Part shown: piece after piece, positions 22,901 through 35,572 of the stretch | Numbering within the stretch: position 1 is the stretch's first letter | Layout: each line of letters opens with the position of its first letter | Assembly (NCBI GenBank): GCA_918026815.1 | Contig: CAKJVC010000115.1 | Location: 100,267 to 164,266 of the forward strand | Reading direction: 5' to 3' | DNA length: 64,000 bases | Source: Chalara sp. BL73 | Lineage: Eukaryota > Ascomycota > Leotiomycetes > Helotiales | Notes under the pieces: model-generated | What the model was told of the DNA's origin: nothing | The model's database searches: none | The model's input: the letters and a program-made list of their open reading frames with translations, nothing else | Position numbers and translations under genes: made by a program

Positions 22901-25900
22901 GATTGTTGACTAAGACTTCAAGTAGATGTGACGGGTTCTCTGGAAGAATAATCACAACATCTTGATTTTCGATTCTGGGTTTCCTCTCCACGCTTGAGAC
23001 TATTAGAGAAGCCCGACTTCCGTCGCTAGTGCCAATTGTATGGGGCTCGCTCAATATACATTTCGGTGAAGAGAACCCATGTTTGAGAAGAGTCCGTGTC
23101 TGGTATTCGTGATGCGGGTCATTCTTTGGAATGGCAACTTCAGATCTTTGCTTCCACCACTCCACTGAGTCTGTAAAACCAAAGAAAAGTTTTGCAACGA
23201 CAGTACGTATTGGCGTGGATCCAACATATAGCTTCCCGCCGGCAGTAAGGACACTTTTGGCATACTCCAGAGCCATGTCGAAGTCGATTCCTGGACAAAG
23301 AATGTCAGGAATAATGACAGCATCATATTTGCTTGCGTCCGAGCTTTGCTTGCTTTGCTCCTTCAAACTCTCCAGGGCCGACACCCTGGCATTGGGGAAT
23401 CTCTTAAGCAATGCTTTGGCCGCGTTAACTGTAGAAGAGCTCGACTGTGCAAGTGTATATTCGGCATAACGAGGACCCTCACCATCCTTGCCTGACAACT
23501 TAGAAAGTATTGAGAGAGCCGTAGTTGTGGATCTGCTTGGGAACTCTAAGATCCGAAGGTCGGCGTTTTTAAAGCCTGCTAGGTAAAGCCAATCTGACAA
23601 CGCCGTGTTGAGGTGATGTGCAGCCAGGAACTCCCCATTTAACTGTTGTACTTGTGGCTCTCCCAACTCGCGAATGATTTTCTCAGCTCCCACATCTCCC
23701 GAAACGATTTTTGGAAGATTTTCCCCAATTATCTGCATTAGCTTCCCGATAGGCGAAGCTTCAGAGGCGGCGAGGAGAATCTGATCTTCAGACTCCGTGG
23801 AGTTTACAGAGCTCAAAGTCTCGGCATCCAACTGGCTGCCAAGCCATTGTTCCCGCAGACAACATTGTTCATCGACGGTCGTCGTCGATCTTGTAGAGCC
23901 AATGGCTTTTTTTATATAAATGCTTGCCGCCTGATCTAGAAGTCTATGGTCATGTTGCATTTGTTCAGTCGGGAGAGGGTTTGCGCACAACACTTGAGTA
24001 GCTTCCTGTTGGAGGAAAGTTATATCCTCTTTCCATTCCATATGAGTGCAGAGCATAGTCCCACTTTGGGCTGCCTTCGAATCATCTGAATTAATCGTAG
24101 TGTTAGCGATATCCTTGATGATAATATACGGCTTTGAGAACTCTAAATCTGATACAACAAGATTTGCAAGGACTTGGCGAGGCCCTGATTGGTGTGAGGT
24201 CTGGTAACCTCTAAGGGCTGTGCCGGGAGTATTGGGCAAGTCTGCTGACACGTAAAGCGATCCAATGGATCCAATGACTGTCATCCCAACCTTCCCCTCA
24301 CTGCAAAGAACACGTGAAAACACCATCTGGAAAACACCGTCTAGAACCGTTGGGTGGATCAACAATGGGTATTCGAATTTTTCAGGCATGACAGCCGCCG
24401 TGTCTGGAATCTGAGCACCATAGAATTAGCTTTCTCAACCACGAAAGGCTAAAAGACCGTTGAAGATTCAAGACGAAAGAAAATTCTGCATTTGCAATGA
24501 GAATTGCACTCACCGTCAGGGTAGCACATCCAACGTTATTACCACCTTCCATATCAGACAGTAATCTGAACAATGGTCCAAACTGCATTCCAAGCTCATT
24601 AATATCGTGGTAAAGCACAGTCGTGTCGATCGTACCCGTGGTCTGGGCCATTATCTCTGCATATTCCTCTTTGTACTTCTGGATAGATAGTTCCTCTTCC
24701 ATTCCATTTTCAACTTCACTACTTTTTGGCGCATATCTTATTTGAACTAGACCACTACTATGCTCAACACTGGAGTTGTCTTTGGCTATCGAAATCAAAC
24801 TAAATCGTTGCCAAACATAGGTCCCAGTTCTAGTCCCTAATGTCCCCAGAGTTAGTTAAAACATGTCAATTGTAGAAGGCACTCAAAGGAGATATTTTTG
24901 GCCATGATCCACCGTATATAATTATATATATCGAAAGTGCGGCCTCTGCTTTCCGTCAAAGGTTTATTGAATGGTGAATATTAATTAAATGAAACATCGA
25001 ATATGAGCCTGGATCGAGTAACAGCATGCTAATCGATATGATGCTCTGAGAGGAGTCACCTACCAAGGAAATGAGGCCGGAGTTGGAGGGCAATTTCGAT
25101 CGCATGATCTGGTGTTTGGAATATCATAGCTCGTGTGAAATTGACTTCCCTAAACTCGAAGCCTTCAACGATCTTAGTTGAATCGAGCACCTTTTGGCAG
25201 GCTTCAATGACCATGGCAAGTATCGCTGATCCTGGAAGAATGATTTGTCCGCCAATAAAGTGGTCCATGACCCATGGTATCTAGTCGAGAAAATTGCCAT
25301 CAGGTTGGTGGTCACACACGGACGGAATCTCAAACTGAATTAAAAAACTGGGTACTCTAGGAAGGTGTATTTCAACAACTCAAGCCGTTGAAACATAGCG
25401 GACTTTCATAAAGTACGCTTGGGCCAACGTTGAGGAGCTATTGTATTCTAAAAAGATGTACTGACCTCGCTCGGCTTCAAAATATTCGACCATCGTTGTT
25501 CATTAGCGGTAGCATTAAACCCGTCCATAGGATAACCCAATAAATCAGTTCTTGGTCCTGGAGGAAACCGCCTATAGTAGTTTAGACGAGATTCGTGCCA
25601 ATGCGATCGCTCATGGTTCCATGGATAAGGCGGAAGGTCAGTCAATACTTTGTGTCGCTCCTCTTCATTTCTGACTGTGTTCACAAATCCCAGTTTAACG
25701 CTGTGACCATCACACCACAGTTGGCCAACAGATTGGAGTGCTGTACGCAAGGCATTTTTGCCTCTACGAAGCACAGAAAGGTATGTTACAGCTTTCTTGT
25801 AGTCATCGCTGATTCCTATGAGTATCTGATTAAGAGGCCCCTGGAGAACTGCGTGAGGTCCAATTTCTACTAAGCATTGAACATGAGGCTTTTTCTGACG

Positions 25901-28872
25901 TTTGCTCCTAGCATCGCTTGGCACTAACAAAGCTGATACGGCGCCAAGAAACTGAACAGGTTGCAGCATATTCTGGACCCTACACCATAGGTATCCCTAA
26001 TTAGTTATTGTAGACCTACTACTATGGAGGCAAGCAGTGTACCAGCTTTTATAAAACATATCCAGAGGTATTTCTAGGACTATGAAACTTGGCTTACCAA
26101 TAGGCAGCTCCTAAATCTTGCGCTTCCACTCTCCGCTTAGTTACTGAAGAGAACATTACAGTCGAGATTTCAGTTCTAGATCGTGGTGAAATGTCTTTAA
26201 TTGACTCCAAATAATCTTCTGCGATATATTTCATGTGGTGTGAGTGGTACGCGGTCTGGACCTTGAGCTTTCGGCACCACACGTCGTCTAGCTTCAAAAG
26301 TTGCTCGAGCTCATCAATAGCGGCCAGGTCTCCAGAGATGGTGATACTGCTGGGACTATTAATGCAGGCAACAACTACCTTACCATTCTTAACTTTTTGG
26401 ATATATTCCTCAGCTAGGGATTCGGACAAGGCCACGGCTATCATCGTCCCGTTGAGCCCGGATTTAGTAGATGGAACCCTTCCCGAGAACAAACCACGAT
26501 AATAAGCAATTTTCCATGCATCCTGCTGCGATAAGAAGCCACTTGCATACGCGGCAGCTTCCAGTTGTTAACATTTACCTCGAGAAAACGAGAGATACTT
26601 CAACATACCAATTTCACCAGACGAATGTCCCACCACGGCCTTAGGAATGATTCCCCAGTGTGCGAGGAGATTAACAATCCCCACCTGGAGAATAGTGCAC
26701 AATGGCTGACTAATCTCAGGTTCATTAATCTTGCTTGTCTCTTCTGACTTGTTGAGCTCTTCGAAAACTGACCAGGCTGCACCAAGTGATCGAATATAAT
26801 CGTCTGCTTGGCGAATGCTTTCTCGGAAGACTATATGGTTTTGCAGTTCACGGCCCATGTTGAAATACTGAGAGCCCTGGCCAGTGAAGATATATGCACA
26901 GGCCGCAGATCTAGCGGCACGACGAACTCCTGGAACACCTTGTCTCATAATGGCTAAGACTTCTTCCATTGAGTCTGCGACTATAGAGCAACGCCAGTCG
27001 AAAGCTGACCGTCGTTCTGCCAAAGTGTATACAATATCTTGAAAATATTGCATTTCCTGAATCGCTTTAGAACGCCTATTGTCGGAGTTTTCTTGGCGTG
27101 ACTTCCAGTTAACAATGTGTTTCAAATACGTCTCCGTGAGTCTATCTACACCTGATTTCTCAGGTGAACTTAGTACGAACAGCTTGGGCGCTATGCCAGA
27201 CAACTTTGACGTGGAGGTTTCCTCTTCCAAATTTGGAGTGTCAATCGATATTCCGGAATCCGAAGGGAAGCCACCGGAGTTTCTATCGAAACTTAGGGAG
27301 TTGGTGGAGTGGTTGCCCTGAAGATTGTGTTGCTCTAGGAAATGCAGCGCATCATCCAAAATCACATGGGCATTTGCACCGCCATATCCAAATGAGTTGA
27401 CGCTAGCTCGGCGCGTACCAGCCAATGGCCATTCCACAAGTTCTCTATTTAGCTTAATGCGCCACTCATCCAACTCCAAGTTTGGATTGACATTCTCCAG
27501 GCCCACAACTTTGGGTATTTTCCCATTCTCCAGGGCAAGCACTGTTTTGATGACACCTGCAACACCTGCACTGGGCTCGAGATGTCCAAGATTGGTCTTG
27601 ACAGAACCCACATATAATGGATTATCTGCATCTCGGTCTGCAGTCAAAGATATGCTGATTGCTGAAAGCTCGACCGGATCTCCGATCGCAGTTCCTGTTC
27701 CATGCGCCTCGAAGTATCCAGTTTGCTTGAAGTCTAATCCAGCGGCAGCATAGGTTGACTTAATGAGGTCAGCCTGTGCATCTCTGCTAGGCATGGTGAT
27801 ACCTGGTGTCTTGCCGTCCTGGTTAAGGCCAGATCCCCGAATAACTGCTCTGATGGTATCGCCGTCCCTCAAAGCATCAGATAAAGGCTTCAGAATCAGA
27901 ACACCAGTTCCTTCCCCACGACCATAGCCGTTGGCTCTCTCATCAAAACTATGACACTTCCCATCTGGGCTCATGAAATGTAGCGCACTCAAGCCTCTAG
28001 AAAGCTCAGGTTGGAGGATGAGATTGGCGCCTCCTATAATAGCCTAATATATATCATTAAATTGTCATTTAGTATGCAGTTGTAATGGCCAACTCACTAT
28101 TTTAGATTCGTGACTTCTTAACCCTTGTACAGCAAGATGAAGCGCAACCAAACTGGATGAGCATGCGGTATCAATAGTCATGCTAGCGCCTCGGAGGTCA
28201 AAGAACCAAGATACACGATTTGATAACATTGACATCCCTACTCCCGTGGCTTGATACAGTGAGGTATCAAAAATGTTCCCTGTTGATGTCGTTTGGTAGT
28301 CATTTCCAAAGGCGCCAATATAGCTAGTCATGTTAGGACACTTCCAGGTTAAATCAATAGTTCCACAGCCCAAGCCATAAAAAGAGTAAGCTCACCACGA
28401 AGTAGTTGTCCCAGCAATTTCTTTCAGACCAATCCCAGCTGTGGGTCACATCAATAAGGAGCACAATTCTAGATGCGTCTCCAGACTTACCATTCTCCAA
28501 GGCCTCATATGTGACCTCTAGAAGTACGCGTTGCTGAGGATCTGTGCCTGCAGCTTCCGCAGATGTCATCGAGAAGAATGATGCATCATATTTCGATATA
28601 TCTCCCTTGACAAAGAACCCAGAGTCTGAAATTACCTTGTCATGGCACTTAGTTTGAGATCACATGCAGAGCTAGAGGGGGCTTACAGCACCCCCACGCT
28701 CAGAAGAGGGGTGATAATAATTATCGATATTATATCGGTTCTTTGGGACCTTTCCCCATGCTGATTCTCCACGTTGAAGCATATCCCAGAAGCCTTCAGT
28801 TGTATCCGCATCACCTGGGAATCGACAACTCATGCCAATAATGGCTATCGGCTCATGTGTCATCTTGTCCAT
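19922..28872 (-). CDS. Highly reducing polyketide synthase (KS-AT-DH-psMeT-ER-KR-ACP)
   Basis: Iterative type I synthase that condenses malonyl units and reduces the chain. Twelve exons on the minus strand: 28872-28687, 28635-28491, 28438-28396, 28323-28098, 28043-26609, 26557-26098, 25979-25466, 25280-25064, 24836-24514, 24410-21036, 20954-20279 and 20232-19922. They total 7911 nt (2636 residues) without an internal stop. KS: DTACSSS (Cys about 179), AHGTGT, KTNLGH. AT: GHSSGE (Ser about 674). DH: HFIGG...PG (His about 1010) and DGVFQ (Asp about 1207). ER: GGLGQAA (about 2010). [12 protein letters not shown] (about 2223) and a Ser/Tyr/Asn set ending [19 protein letters not shown] (Ser about 2539). 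At about 1470, where a C-methyltransferase should have a Gly-rich SAM loop, it reads [11 protein letters not shown], so methylation is probably lost. There is no thioesterase or reductase domain. Exon 1 could instead use a GTGCTG donor; the chosen GTAAGC donor keeps phase. Confidence 0.95.
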
Positions 28873-30121
28873 GTCGTCGCGAATACCAGATTCCCTGGCA
28901 CTAAATCTGACTCAAGACGTAGCAGGAGCAAAGAAAAGACTGTGGTTGGATGTAGCTAAGGAAAGTCTTGGTAAAAGCCCTCTTTATCTCAGGGCTCCGG
29001 AGGAACAAATCACAGGATTTTGAGCTTTAATAATAAATTTATGCGCTGCAGTCTTATTTGGACGTCTAGATCAGTATAAAGTCTACTTACCAGTATACCA
29101 ATCTTGGAATTTTGGCCTGTCGGCACTAGGCACAAAGGTTATTACGAACCGTATGAGTCCTACGGCTGTGAGAAATATTCCGAGAACGGATCGTATTTCT
29201 TTCAAGCGACTTGGCAGAAGGAAAAGACACCGAGAGTGCCTCATCGGATATCACAGAACTATATTCGGGGACGAGGAAGATTCAATGGATCGGTCCAACC
29301 CCGTGTACGAGTACCAACTTTAGAATACTGAACAAAGACTACTCTGGAGTCTAAGCGCAAGGCTGCTAGCGGTGAAGGCCCCAGCTACTTAATCGTAGGC
29401 AATAAATGGCCACATGCAGAATGTGTCATATAAATTCAATATTGCAACGTCTTTATTAGGGTTCCAGGTTACGATACTGAATCCACTTACAGCTGGAGAG
29501 TGTGTTTGCTTGACCCAGCTATCAAGCTGTGCCGTCGGTGAGTTTTTTGTGCCCCTGCATCTCTACCTTGTGGATATAAGATCACTTTTCGGTTTGTTGG
29601 TCGGGTCATGTGTTGATTCAAACATGTCTCTTTCCATTCGGCGATGATTGGCTACGCGAATGACCGTTCTATCACTCCGTGTCTTTGGTTTGGTTTGACT
29701 GTCACTCTTACGACTATTAGCCTTTATTGATGAACAAATGGGCTGGGCAATGACTTATTTGTTTTCAATAGACTTATCAAGATAAACCTCGTTGGGCACG
29801 TGAGGCAATAGCGACTTGAACTTGGACATGCAATTGAGCAGGAAAGCCAATGGGTAATAAATTTTGTGACAAGCTTAGATGTGATTATTTGGCTGTATCA
29901 TCCTCAACTTACCGCTTCTTTTGCAGCCCATATGCTATTTTAGGCTCTTCATAAACAATCCCCGAAACTATAATCCCCGCCTTTATAATAGAGCTACACA
30001 TAGAACTTAATATTCTATGTTGACTGTTGGTGAAAAATTTGTGAGTATTAGGTCAGCATACATCCCGGCGACACTATTAGGCTCTGAACAATCAAGCGAT
30101 ACATTAGAGACAAATTTCGAC
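28873..30121. other. Intergenic between PKS and transporter genes
   Basis: PKS promoter followed by spacer to the 3' end of the MFS gene. The open frame at 29104-29331 on the + strand starts with ATG, but I recognise nothing in it and do not call it. A palindromic CTCCGGAG sits at 28995-29002. Confidence 0.45.
28995..29002. promoter_or_regulatory. CTCCGGAG palindrome upstream of the PKS
   Basis: A perfect 8-bp palindrome about 123 bp upstream of the PKS start codon. The same CTCCGG core occurs about 160 bp upstream of the hydrolase start and about 157 bp upstream of the Zn2Cys6 regulator. CGG triplets are the usual half-sites of Zn2Cys6 factors, so this is a candidate operator. Six bases recur by chance often enough that this remains a hypothesis. 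Confidence 0.3.
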
Positions 30122-32100
30122 TCAACATTCCGCATCCCCTCCACTGCTTCTTTGCGCCATCTTGACCTGATCTTTATATTCCTGCACTGCTTTCGCTAAG
30201 AGTTCGCTGCGCTCTGCGACTGTTGGAGGATTTCGCTGCCATATGCAGATGCTACTAAGGAAACCCACAACTGCAATATACAGACAGATCCTCATATCTT
30301 GCGTAAATGCATCAATGTAGCTTTCTCGGAACAGAGCCGCAGCCTCAAGTCCGTAATCAAGAATCGAGAAAGGAGAAATGAAAATTCGCTTAAGAGCTTC
30401 ATTTGTAACCTGACCCGTAAGTGTAGACTCTATGTGGTTGTTCATCAAAATAGTCGAGGCAACCAGGCCGAAAGAGCCACCTAGAATGCGAGCCTGTGCA
30501 ACAAGCCCTTGTGCTACCGCTATGCGTATATACTGGTCAGCAATGCGCCTTCGAGATGGAAATCTATCTCCAATGACTTACCGTGATCAACAAACTCGAC
30601 TTCCATCGAAGTCATGAAGGTAGCTGTAGAAACTGACATTCCTAGTCCAAACCCTAAAATAACCTCGTATCCATAGATTGACCTTGTTTCCTTTCCACTA
30701 GAAGGTAAAGTTGAAAGAAGGCCTGACCCGACCACTACTAAAGCCATTGCGATAGTCATCGTGAAGAACGTCAAGTTCTTCTTAGCCGAGGCTCCTGCGC
30801 CTACTAAAGATCCAACTGCTGTTGCGGATACGAGGGGGAGAAGACGAATACCAGCTTGAACTGGACTCTTTAGATCTACTAGTTGAGCACGAAGAGGAAT
30901 GCTGAAAACGGCTGAGAACTGAACAAACCCAGCCATCAAAGTTGTCCTAAGTGGAAATGACATATGTTAACAAAGTTCTCATGCTATAGCAGGGAACGCA
31001 ATGTGCCAACTTACACAATAGCCATTGCCATTGGCCGATGGGTCACGATTCTCCAAGGAAGTTGTGGCAATACCCAGTTAAATCTATTCGAACGGCCAAG
31101 ATACCACTGCCATGTAAACAGTATAACCCAAGCAGCAGATGAAATAGTAAGGAGCGCAACATTTGAAGCACCAGACCAAGAGAACTTTCTGTAGCCAACT
31201 TCATGTAGCGTATAGATGAAGCATACGCAGCCGATTGCCATAAGAAAAGCACCCAAAAAGTCGATCTGTTTGATAGTGGACAGAGATTGTGTCTGTGTGA
31301 TATTCGCTCGTGTCGGCCATGCAAAGTATAACACCACCATAGCAACGCATCCGATCGGAACACTATATGTCTGTCAGTTCCTGGAAATGCTTTTTGGCGG
31401 GTAGCTTTACTTCAGCCAGAATATCCATCGCCAGGTTGTACTTCCTGTGATGACTCCACCTAGCACAGGTCCACATACACCAGCGACTGCTACTGCAGCA
31501 CCCAGCGACCCAACTACAAAGGGAAGATACTTAGGTGGAGATATCTCAGGGCAGATGACCATAGTCAGCGAGTACAATCCAGCTCCTCCAATACCTTGGA
31601 AGGTCCGGAATATAATGAGTTGTTCAACCGTCTGCGCAAGCCCACAAGCTAGAGAGAAACATGTGAAGAAAAAGAAAGATGTTAATATCATCATTTTCCG
31701 GCCATAAACGTCTGCTAGTCTCGTAAAGCAAACACCACATCCTGCAATCGTTAGTATGCATTTGATGTGAAGACGGTTGGATAATAGTCTACCAATGTCT
31801 GCCAAGATGTAAGACAGCGCAGCCCATATTGTGTGGTTATAGTTCGAAAACTCAACTGAAATTGTGTAGAGTGCTGTTGACATGATAGATAAGTCCATCA
31901 AGGTGAGAAAGAGCCCAACGCATAGGCTTCATCAGTCAGATACAAATCTATTCAGTACCTGATAAGTTATGCGGCACATACCTGCTGATGATGGTGAATA
32001 ATCTCCATGTGGATAATTGCTGATTATGTCCACCATCTTGGTTTGGCTCTGAGAGGCTTTTAAGATCTGAAATTTGCAAAGGGTTGTTTTGCTCAATCAT
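30122..32100 (-). CDS. MFS transporter, DHA14-like (14 TM)
   Basis: Proton-driven plasma-membrane efflux pump of the drug:H+ antiporter type, probably exporting the cluster product and giving self-protection. Minus-strand exons: 32100-31982, 31926-31793, 31741-31411, 31362-31015, 30946-30582 and 30519-30122, giving 1695 nt (564 residues), all phases consistent. Motif A appears as RLADVYGRK and motif C as GVCGPVLGGV. Hydrophobic segments continue throughout, and TTWRWIFWLN fits the conserved loop after TM5-6. The length fits the 14-TM subfamily. The start is the ATG at 32100; an upstream in-frame GTG (32142) has no ATG before the next stop. The gene shares a roughly 890-bp divergent promoter region with the hydrolase gene. 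Confidence 0.92.
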
Positions 32101-32990
32101 CACAATTTTGTCGGCGCCCTGTGCTGAGCTGGCAATGTCCACTTCATGTAGCCGATCAGTCTGTTCCTAGGTTCTCTTTGTTATAAATCACGAAGAAAAC
32201 AAGTATGGATGAAACGTCGACGCACTTTATCCATTATTTTTGTTAAAACGTCGAGAATACTCGTGTTACGATTGTCGAGCATCAACGTCCCGTGCAGCAC
32301 GAAATGGAGTTAGGTACAGACGTTGCAAAAAGTTCTTCAGAGTACAAAGAATACTCTGATCTTGTTGAATAAACCGTTCACAGAACAACATGAACATTAG
32401 ATTAGTTCTAGGATTGACAACGGTGTGGGACGATTTCGCATGCGCCGCATATGTGCCGCATGCTGCGGGAATTTATTGGCTGGTCGCCAAGCACCCGTCA
32501 GCACCAGACTGAGCCTGAGCTCCGCCTCTGCGCTGTCTAGGGATAACAAAACACACCGAGGCTTGCAATTCGGGAGACTGTAGAATCCCGGCAAATCATT
32601 CCACTCCCAGGGCTAGTCAAACTTCTATTGGTTACCCACCAGCAGTTACGCAACCTTTATCCTCGGCCTTCTGCAGGAGAGGCGTAAGCCGTGGTAAAAG
32701 AGCCTGCGGACTGTGTGGTAAGAAAAGGGTGAGTTTTAGGCAACCTTGGATCCCAAAGCGCCAATTGATATTCTCGCGTGCAAATACGAAATTATCCGGT
32801 GGGAGTTAATTAGCTAATATGGGTGAATACTCCGGTGGATCTTAGATAGAGCATGGATTCTATCGGATTATAGTGTTAAAGAGAAACTTGTGTTGTTGAG
32901 GGTTCAGCAGATAGATAGCGCTCATGAATACGAAATTTCGGGCGTTTGGCATCTAAACTGTTTCAAACATCGTCCAACCGAGTATCAGAA
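32101..32990. promoter_or_regulatory. Divergent promoter region, MFS / hydrolase
   Basis: Shared upstream region of the minus-strand transporter and the plus-strand hydrolase. No gene is visible in it. An ACTCCGGTGG at 32829-32838 contains the CTCCGG core also found upstream of the PKS and regulator genes. The arrangement would let one regulator act on both genes. Confidence 0.45.
32829..32838 (+). promoter_or_regulatory. CTCCGG-core motif in the divergent promoter
   Basis: ACTCCGGTGG, about 160 bp upstream of the hydrolase ATG. It shares its core with the PKS and regulator upstream motifs. Candidate Zn2Cys6 site, by inference only. Confidence 0.27.
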
Positions 32991-33993
32991 ATGAAAATTC
33001 TTTGTCTCCACGGGAATGGCATGAGTGGGGCATTATTCGAGATACAGACAACTGCATTCAGGAGACTATTGGGCGATGGACATGAATATACCTTTTTAGA
33101 TGGGCCACTGGAGTCGGATTGCGTTTTAGGTTAGTTTAAGCAACAAATGGTATCCGGTAATAGCTACATCCTAACGACTTATAGGACTCGAGAAAATCTC
33201 CGCAGGACCCTATTTTAGATGGAACATCGAGCTCAACTCATCCGAAATTAGCGCAGCTCAAGAATATGTGAAAGCATGCATTGAAGATGAAGGCCCTTTT
33301 GATGGAGTGATGGGGTTCAGTCAGGGCTCTGCACTTGCGGCATCGATGCTACTTCAGCATGAAATCGACGAGCCCAAAAAGCCTCCTCCATTTCGTTTTG
33401 CCATCCTATTCTCATGTTTCCTTGTGGTCAGCTCAGATCCAAACTTTGCACAGAAGTACTACGAAATTGGTGCGAAAGACCATATGGATACAGCATTGCA
33501 GATTTTGGGAGAGGCGAATGATGGAATGACCACTGAAGCCGAAGAAGAGAAAAACCAAAGAATTTTGAGAGCACCAACCCACCAGGTTGAACTAATTAGG
33601 AAGAGTAAACGGGAAGCCCTCGTCGGAGAAATTGTTGATGCGCTTGTGTCGGCGGCGAAAGCGGGAGCAAAATATCACGGAAGTGCCGGTCATCATCTTC
33701 CTAAAGATGCGAATAAAGGTTTGGTAGGATTTCCACGGGTGTATCATCCTGCTATCGTGAGTCAGAGAATTCAGATCCCAACAGTGCATATTGTAGGGAG
33801 GAATGACCCATTTTTCAAACAGACAGCCATCATGAAGAAGCTGTGGGAGACGAAGAGCATGCGATATATTGAACACTCAGGTGATCATGATACACCGAGG
33901 TCTGCAATGGAAGTAAAGGCGGCAGTTGAAGTTGCGCAGTGGGCTGTCGCACAAGCACAGACAAAGCAAAGAAAGTGGCATTTTTACAAATAG
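32991..33993 (+). CDS. FSH1/LovG-like serine hydrolase (alpha/beta fold)
   Basis: Free-standing alpha/beta hydrolase of the family that includes the polyketide-releasing thioesterase LovG and yeast FSH1. Two exons, 32991-33129 and 33185-33993, give 948 nt (315 residues). The start MKILCLHGNGMSG is typical for the family. The nucleophile elbow is GFSQGSALAAS, the acid lies in IVGRNDPFF, and the His lies in EHSGDHDTPRS, so the triad looks complete. No signal peptide, so cytosolic. It is divergent from the transporter and close to a PKS that lacks its own release domain, which makes product off-loading the likely job. That role is inferred from known hrPKS clusters. It has about 60 residues more between the nucleophile and acid than minimal members. 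Confidence 0.93.
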
Positions 33994-34213
33994 CAAGTAG
34001 TCCTAATCGTAGAAAATAATATCACTAATACCAAAACAACATTCGATTGGGCATCAAGTGGCAGTATTTGCTAATTCCCATCGCTATTGAGTAATCATGA
34101 GTCGAGTCTCAGGAAGTGGTAGTAAAGTATGCGCAAGAAAAAACGCCCATGCCTTCTTCCATGCTACTTTTTGTCTTGTCCACTGTAGTACAAGATAAAT
34201 GTATCGACACATA

Positions 34214-35572
34214 TCATTTCCACAACTCATCTTTCAAGCACCACACAAGGCGTTCTAAACATCGATGATACGCTAAAAGGCGAGCTGAACTCCTGGCAGG
34301 GTATATGGTGTTTTCGGTAGCCGCCAAGAGCTCAAAAGATGTATCAAAATGAGCGATAAATGACCTTAGCCGGAGAAGATAGAAGTCCAGTCTCGTTAAA
34401 TAAAGCAGGCATTCTAGTTCTAATTGCGGCTGGTCTTTTCTTGCCGCATTCTGTCCCCTTTTTTCGGATATATGTTCGTGTACTTGTATACTTCTAAAGT
34501 AACCATGAAAGTTTAGATCATTTATCGGAAAATCATCTGTTGGGATAACTTGCTCAAACTCTACCACACTTCCCAGTCGATCAACAGTCTGCTCGATGAC
34601 TTGTATTACGACAGAAAAGATTAGTATGAACCCTGGCTGATCTTTGAGCGGCACAGAGTGCTGCTGGTGTGGAAGTATGTTCTCAATTTTGGTGCACAGA
34701 TTGTCGATCGACATGAGTATCTGGTGAACATCGGCAGTATCTCTGCTGGAGAGAATACTAATACTCTTACCGGGTACGAGGTATGCATAGCTTCGCAGTT
34801 CGTTACATAGTCCTATGGTTTGCACAATATCCGACACTGTATCTGGCTGCCAATTGTCAAATCCAGATGTTCCCGAAAACACCAACCGACTCTCGCCTTG
34901 AAGGGGCGTGGTTTGAGGCGGCCGAGGACCTGATAACTGATACACAGGTACCCAAGAGGAAGCTTCTTTAGGATAGGAGCTTGGAGGATTGGAGTGCGAT
35001 TGCTCCGCGCTCACAAGATCCATCGTTGGAAGCATATCATTCAACCGATAGGCTGATACAGCAAATGCGTCTGGGGAAGGAAATGGACTTTGTGTTGGAG
35101 TGTTTGTAGATGAAGGTGTTGAGCCTCTTGCTGGGTCATTTCTGGAGAAATCTAAAGGTATGTTGAGGCATGCTGGAAAAGCTTCGGACAGTCCGTCTGG
35201 GTAGTAATTGAATCCATCTGGGGCCTGCGTATTCCTTTCTGCGGTCGCCTTACGCCAGTTATGGGGCACCAGCGGAGTTGTGGCTTTTGATTCAATAATG
35301 CTCGAGGGGGTTATTGGGCTTGTTGAAGGACACGAAGTCTCGATGGCCGGTGATACTGAAGGAGCCGATTGCAAATATGGAAAGTTATATGGAAGTGTTG
35401 GGTTTCGAGGACGACCAGTCTTAGATCTCAGAGAGAAGAGGCATTTACGGTTGTTGAGTCGGCAAGCTTCACACCTATCATTACATCGACCTTCTTCAGC
35501 ACTTGATTTACAGCGAATTTTCCGTGCGTGGCACTCCTCGCATGCGGATCGAAGGTATGGCGGTGTGAGCAT
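34214..35572 (-). CDS. Zn2Cys6 transcription factor, probable cluster regulator
   Basis: Single-exon gene of 452 residues. The N-terminus carries a binuclear zinc cluster: CEECHARKIRC, then CNDRCEACRLNNRKC, followed by a basic GRPRNP stretch as in AflR-type regulators. The middle is Ser/Pro-rich. The C-terminal half is helical (LRSYAYLVP, HRCLERLVWCLKDELW) and may correspond to the aflatoxin-regulator-type domain, but I hold that loosely. It lies convergent with the hydrolase gene, 220 bp apart, at the edge of the polyketide cluster, so pathway-specific activation of PKS, transporter and hydrolase is the natural reading. The start ATG at 35572 lies just ahead of the zinc cluster. No fungal_trans middle-homology domain is obvious. 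Confidence 0.9.
   Translation of the reverse strand: MLTPPYLRSACEECHARKIRCKSSAEEGRCNDRCEACRLNNRKCLFSLRSKTGRPRNPTLPYNFPYLQSAPSVSPAIETSCPSTSPITPSSIIESKATTPLVPHNWRKATAERNTQAPDGFNYYPDGLSEAFPACLNIPLDFSRNDPARGSTPSSTNTPTQSPFPSPDAFAVSAYRLNDMLPTMDLVSAEQSHSNPPSSYPKEASSWVPVYQLSGPRPPQTTPLQGESRLVFSGTSGFDNWQPDTVSDIVQTIGLCNELRSYAYLVPGKSISILSSRDTADVHQILMSIDNLCTKIENILPHQQHSVPLKDQPGFILIFSVVIQVIEQTVDRLGSVVEFEQVIPTDDFPINDLNFHGYFRSIQVHEHISEKRGQNAARKDQPQLELECLLYLTRLDFYLLRLRSFIAHFDTSFELLAATENTIYPARSSARLLAYHRCLERLVWCLKDELWK

Noticed and set aside
32101..32142. In-frame N-terminal extension of the MFS gene from 32142
   Set aside because: It begins with GTG, and a stop lies just upstream with no ATG; the ATG at 32100 is the supported start.
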